NCBI GenBank assembly: GCA_035366835.1
Contig: DAOSIS010000056.1
Coordinates: 1-5,918 of the forward strand
From: UBA6109 sp035366835
GTDB taxonomy: Bacteria > Desulfobacterota > Syntrophia > Syntrophales > UBA6109
Length of the DNA: 5,918 bases
Direction of reading: 5' to 3'
The position numbers and the translations under genes were made by a program. Position 1 is the first letter of the stretch, and every line of letters begins with the position of its first letter. The notes beneath the pieces were generated by a model. That model was not told the origin of the DNA and made no database searches. It saw only the letters and a list, made by a program, of their open reading frames with translations. This document shows positions 5,036-5,918 of this stretch, piece after piece.

Positions 5036-5918
5036 TCAGACCTTTCGGGTCCTTCCCTTCCAGAAGGGCGCACGGAGTTCGTGTTTCAGAACCTTGCCCA
5101 CGGCGCTCCGCGGCAGCGCCTCGACAAAATCGACCCCCTTCGGCTTCTTGTAGCTGGCGATATGCTGCCGGCAATGCTCGATCACCTGCGCTTCCGTCAA
5201 CTCCGCGCCCGGCCTCTTGACGACGATGGCGCGGACCGCCTCGCCCCAGGCGTCGTCCGGAATGCCGATGACGGCCACTTCCTGGACTCCGTCCAGTTTG
5301 AGGATCGCCTCCTCCACTTCCCGGGGATAGATGTTTTCCCCGCCGGAAATGATCATGTCGGTTTTCCGGTCGGCGATGAAAAGGTAGCCGTACGCGTCGA
5401 AGAAGCCCATGTCGCCCGTATGGTACCAGCCGTCCCGGATGGCGGCCGCCGTCTCGTCGGGCAGCTTGTGATACCCCTTCATCATGTTGGCCCCGCGGGC
5501 GATGATCTCGCCCGTGACGCCCGGGGGACAGTCGCGGCCCTGCTCGTCGACGATCTTCACGTCGACGTTCATGACGGGACGTCCCGCCGATCCCAGCCAG
5601 CGCACCTTGTGTTCCGGCCCCTCCATGACGTGATCCTCGGGGATCAGCATGGTCAGCGTCGGGCTCATTTCCGTCATGCCGAAGAATTGGATGAACCGGC
5701 ATTGAAACTTCTCGATGGAACGGACGAGAAGATCGACCGGCATCGGCGCGGTTGCGTAAATGATGTTCTTCACGCAGCTCAGGTCGTACCGGTTGAGGTC
5801 GGGGTGCGCCAGAAGGAAGCTGAAAATCACGGGCGTGAAGCCCAGGGTGTTGACCTTTTCCTTTTCGATCGTCGCGAGCAGAACGGCCGGATCGAAGGTG
5901 TGGACGAAGGTCACCTTA
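5036..5918 (-). CDS. AMP-forming acyl-CoA synthetase (ligase), C-terminal part
   Basis: The 5' end lies beyond the right edge; about 293 residues are visible and some 220-260 N-terminal residues, including the P-loop, are missing for a typical enzyme of this family. It would activate a carboxylic acid with ATP to an acyl-adenylate and then to the CoA thioester. Visible ANL-superfamily motifs, in order, are FFGMTEMSPT (5660-5689, core motif A5), GEIIARGANMMKGY (A6), GWYHTGD (A7), DRKTDMIISGGENIYPREVE (hinge and A8) and PRSAVGK (A10). The Lys codon at 5093-5095 is the A10 lysine needed for adenylation. The GTG at 5912-5914 is only an internal valine codon; the frame continues upstream through AAG to the edge. 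The stop is TGA at 5036-5038, 43 bases before acyl-CoA dehydrogenase 2. As the first visible gene in the direction of transcription, it fits the entry step of the pathway. A medium- or long-chain fatty acid or an aromatic or alicyclic acid are all possible substrates. Confidence 0.94.
   Translation of the reverse strand, partial: KVTFVHTFDPAVLLATIEKEKVNTLGFTPVIFSFLLAHPDLNRYDLSCVKNIIYATAPMPVDLLVRSIEKFQCRFIQFFGMTEMSPTLTMLIPEDHVMEGPEHKVRWLGSAGRPVMNVDVKIVDEQGRDCPPGVTGEIIARGANMMKGYHKLPDETAAAIRDGWYHTGDMGFFDAYGYLFIADRKTDMIISGGENIYPREVEEAILKLDGVQEVAVIGIPDDAWGEAVRAIVVKRPGAELTEAQVIEHCRQHIASYKKPKGVDFVEALPRSAVGKVLKHELRAPFWKGRTRKV

Noticed and set aside
3976..5220. Long plus-strand open frame (414 codons) opposite acyl-CoA dehydrogenase 2 and the ligase
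   Set aside because: It is antisense to two real genes with intact family motifs; its composition is His/Arg/Gly-rich without a domain, and the real coding is on the minus strand.
5036..5914. GTG at 5912-5914 as the ligase start
   Set aside because: The open frame continues to the window edge, and a start here would remove the P-loop and the whole first half of the enzyme, so it is an internal valine codon of a gene cut by the window.

Overview
The window is one strand-coherent block of fatty-acid or acyl-CoA catabolism genes. All are read right to left on the minus strand, and both edges cut through a gene. The DNA is GC-rich, with G/C-dominated third codon positions. Strong Shine-Dalgarno sequences (GGAGG or close) precede almost every start. 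This suggests a high-GC bacterium. A flavoprotein with a compact CX2CX2CX7C cysteine cluster, a type best known from anaerobes, hints at an anaerobic or syntrophic lineage such as a Desulfobacterota member. That placement is inference; no marker gene is present.

Layout in order of transcription: (1) an AMP-forming acyl-CoA synthetase lacking its N-terminal part at the right edge (5036-5918); (2) acyl-CoA dehydrogenase 2 (3844-4992); (3) a crotonase-fold protein of PaaG-like type without the usual hydratase glutamates (3055-3825); (4) acyl-CoA dehydrogenase 1 (1855-2991); (5) a flavodoxin-like, probably iron-sulfur, flavoprotein whose ATG overlaps the dehydrogenase stop (1058-1855); (6) after a 182-base gap, a canonical enoyl-CoA hydratase with both catalytic glutamates and a GTG start (90-875); (7) the first 17 codons of a nitronate monooxygenase / 2-nitropropane dioxygenase-like flavoprotein (1-51).

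Read together, the ligase would activate a carboxylic acid to its CoA thioester. The two dehydrogenases would each introduce a double bond, passing electrons to ETF or possibly to the neighbouring flavoprotein. The crotonase-fold proteins would hydrate or isomerise the products. No 3-hydroxyacyl-CoA dehydrogenase, thiolase or ETF gene is visible, so the pathway is incomplete here and the substrate cannot be fixed. Duplicated dehydrogenases plus two different crotonases fit a branched, unsaturated, alicyclic or aromatic-side-chain acid at least as well as a plain straight-chain fatty acid.

I see no RNA gene, mobile element, CRISPR array or convincing terminator. The main points for a second look are the catalytic-residue patterns of the dehydrogenases and the middle crotonase, the Fe-S-type flavoprotein coupled to a dehydrogenase, and the gap that may split the operon. 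I do not see evidence for a wholly new system.
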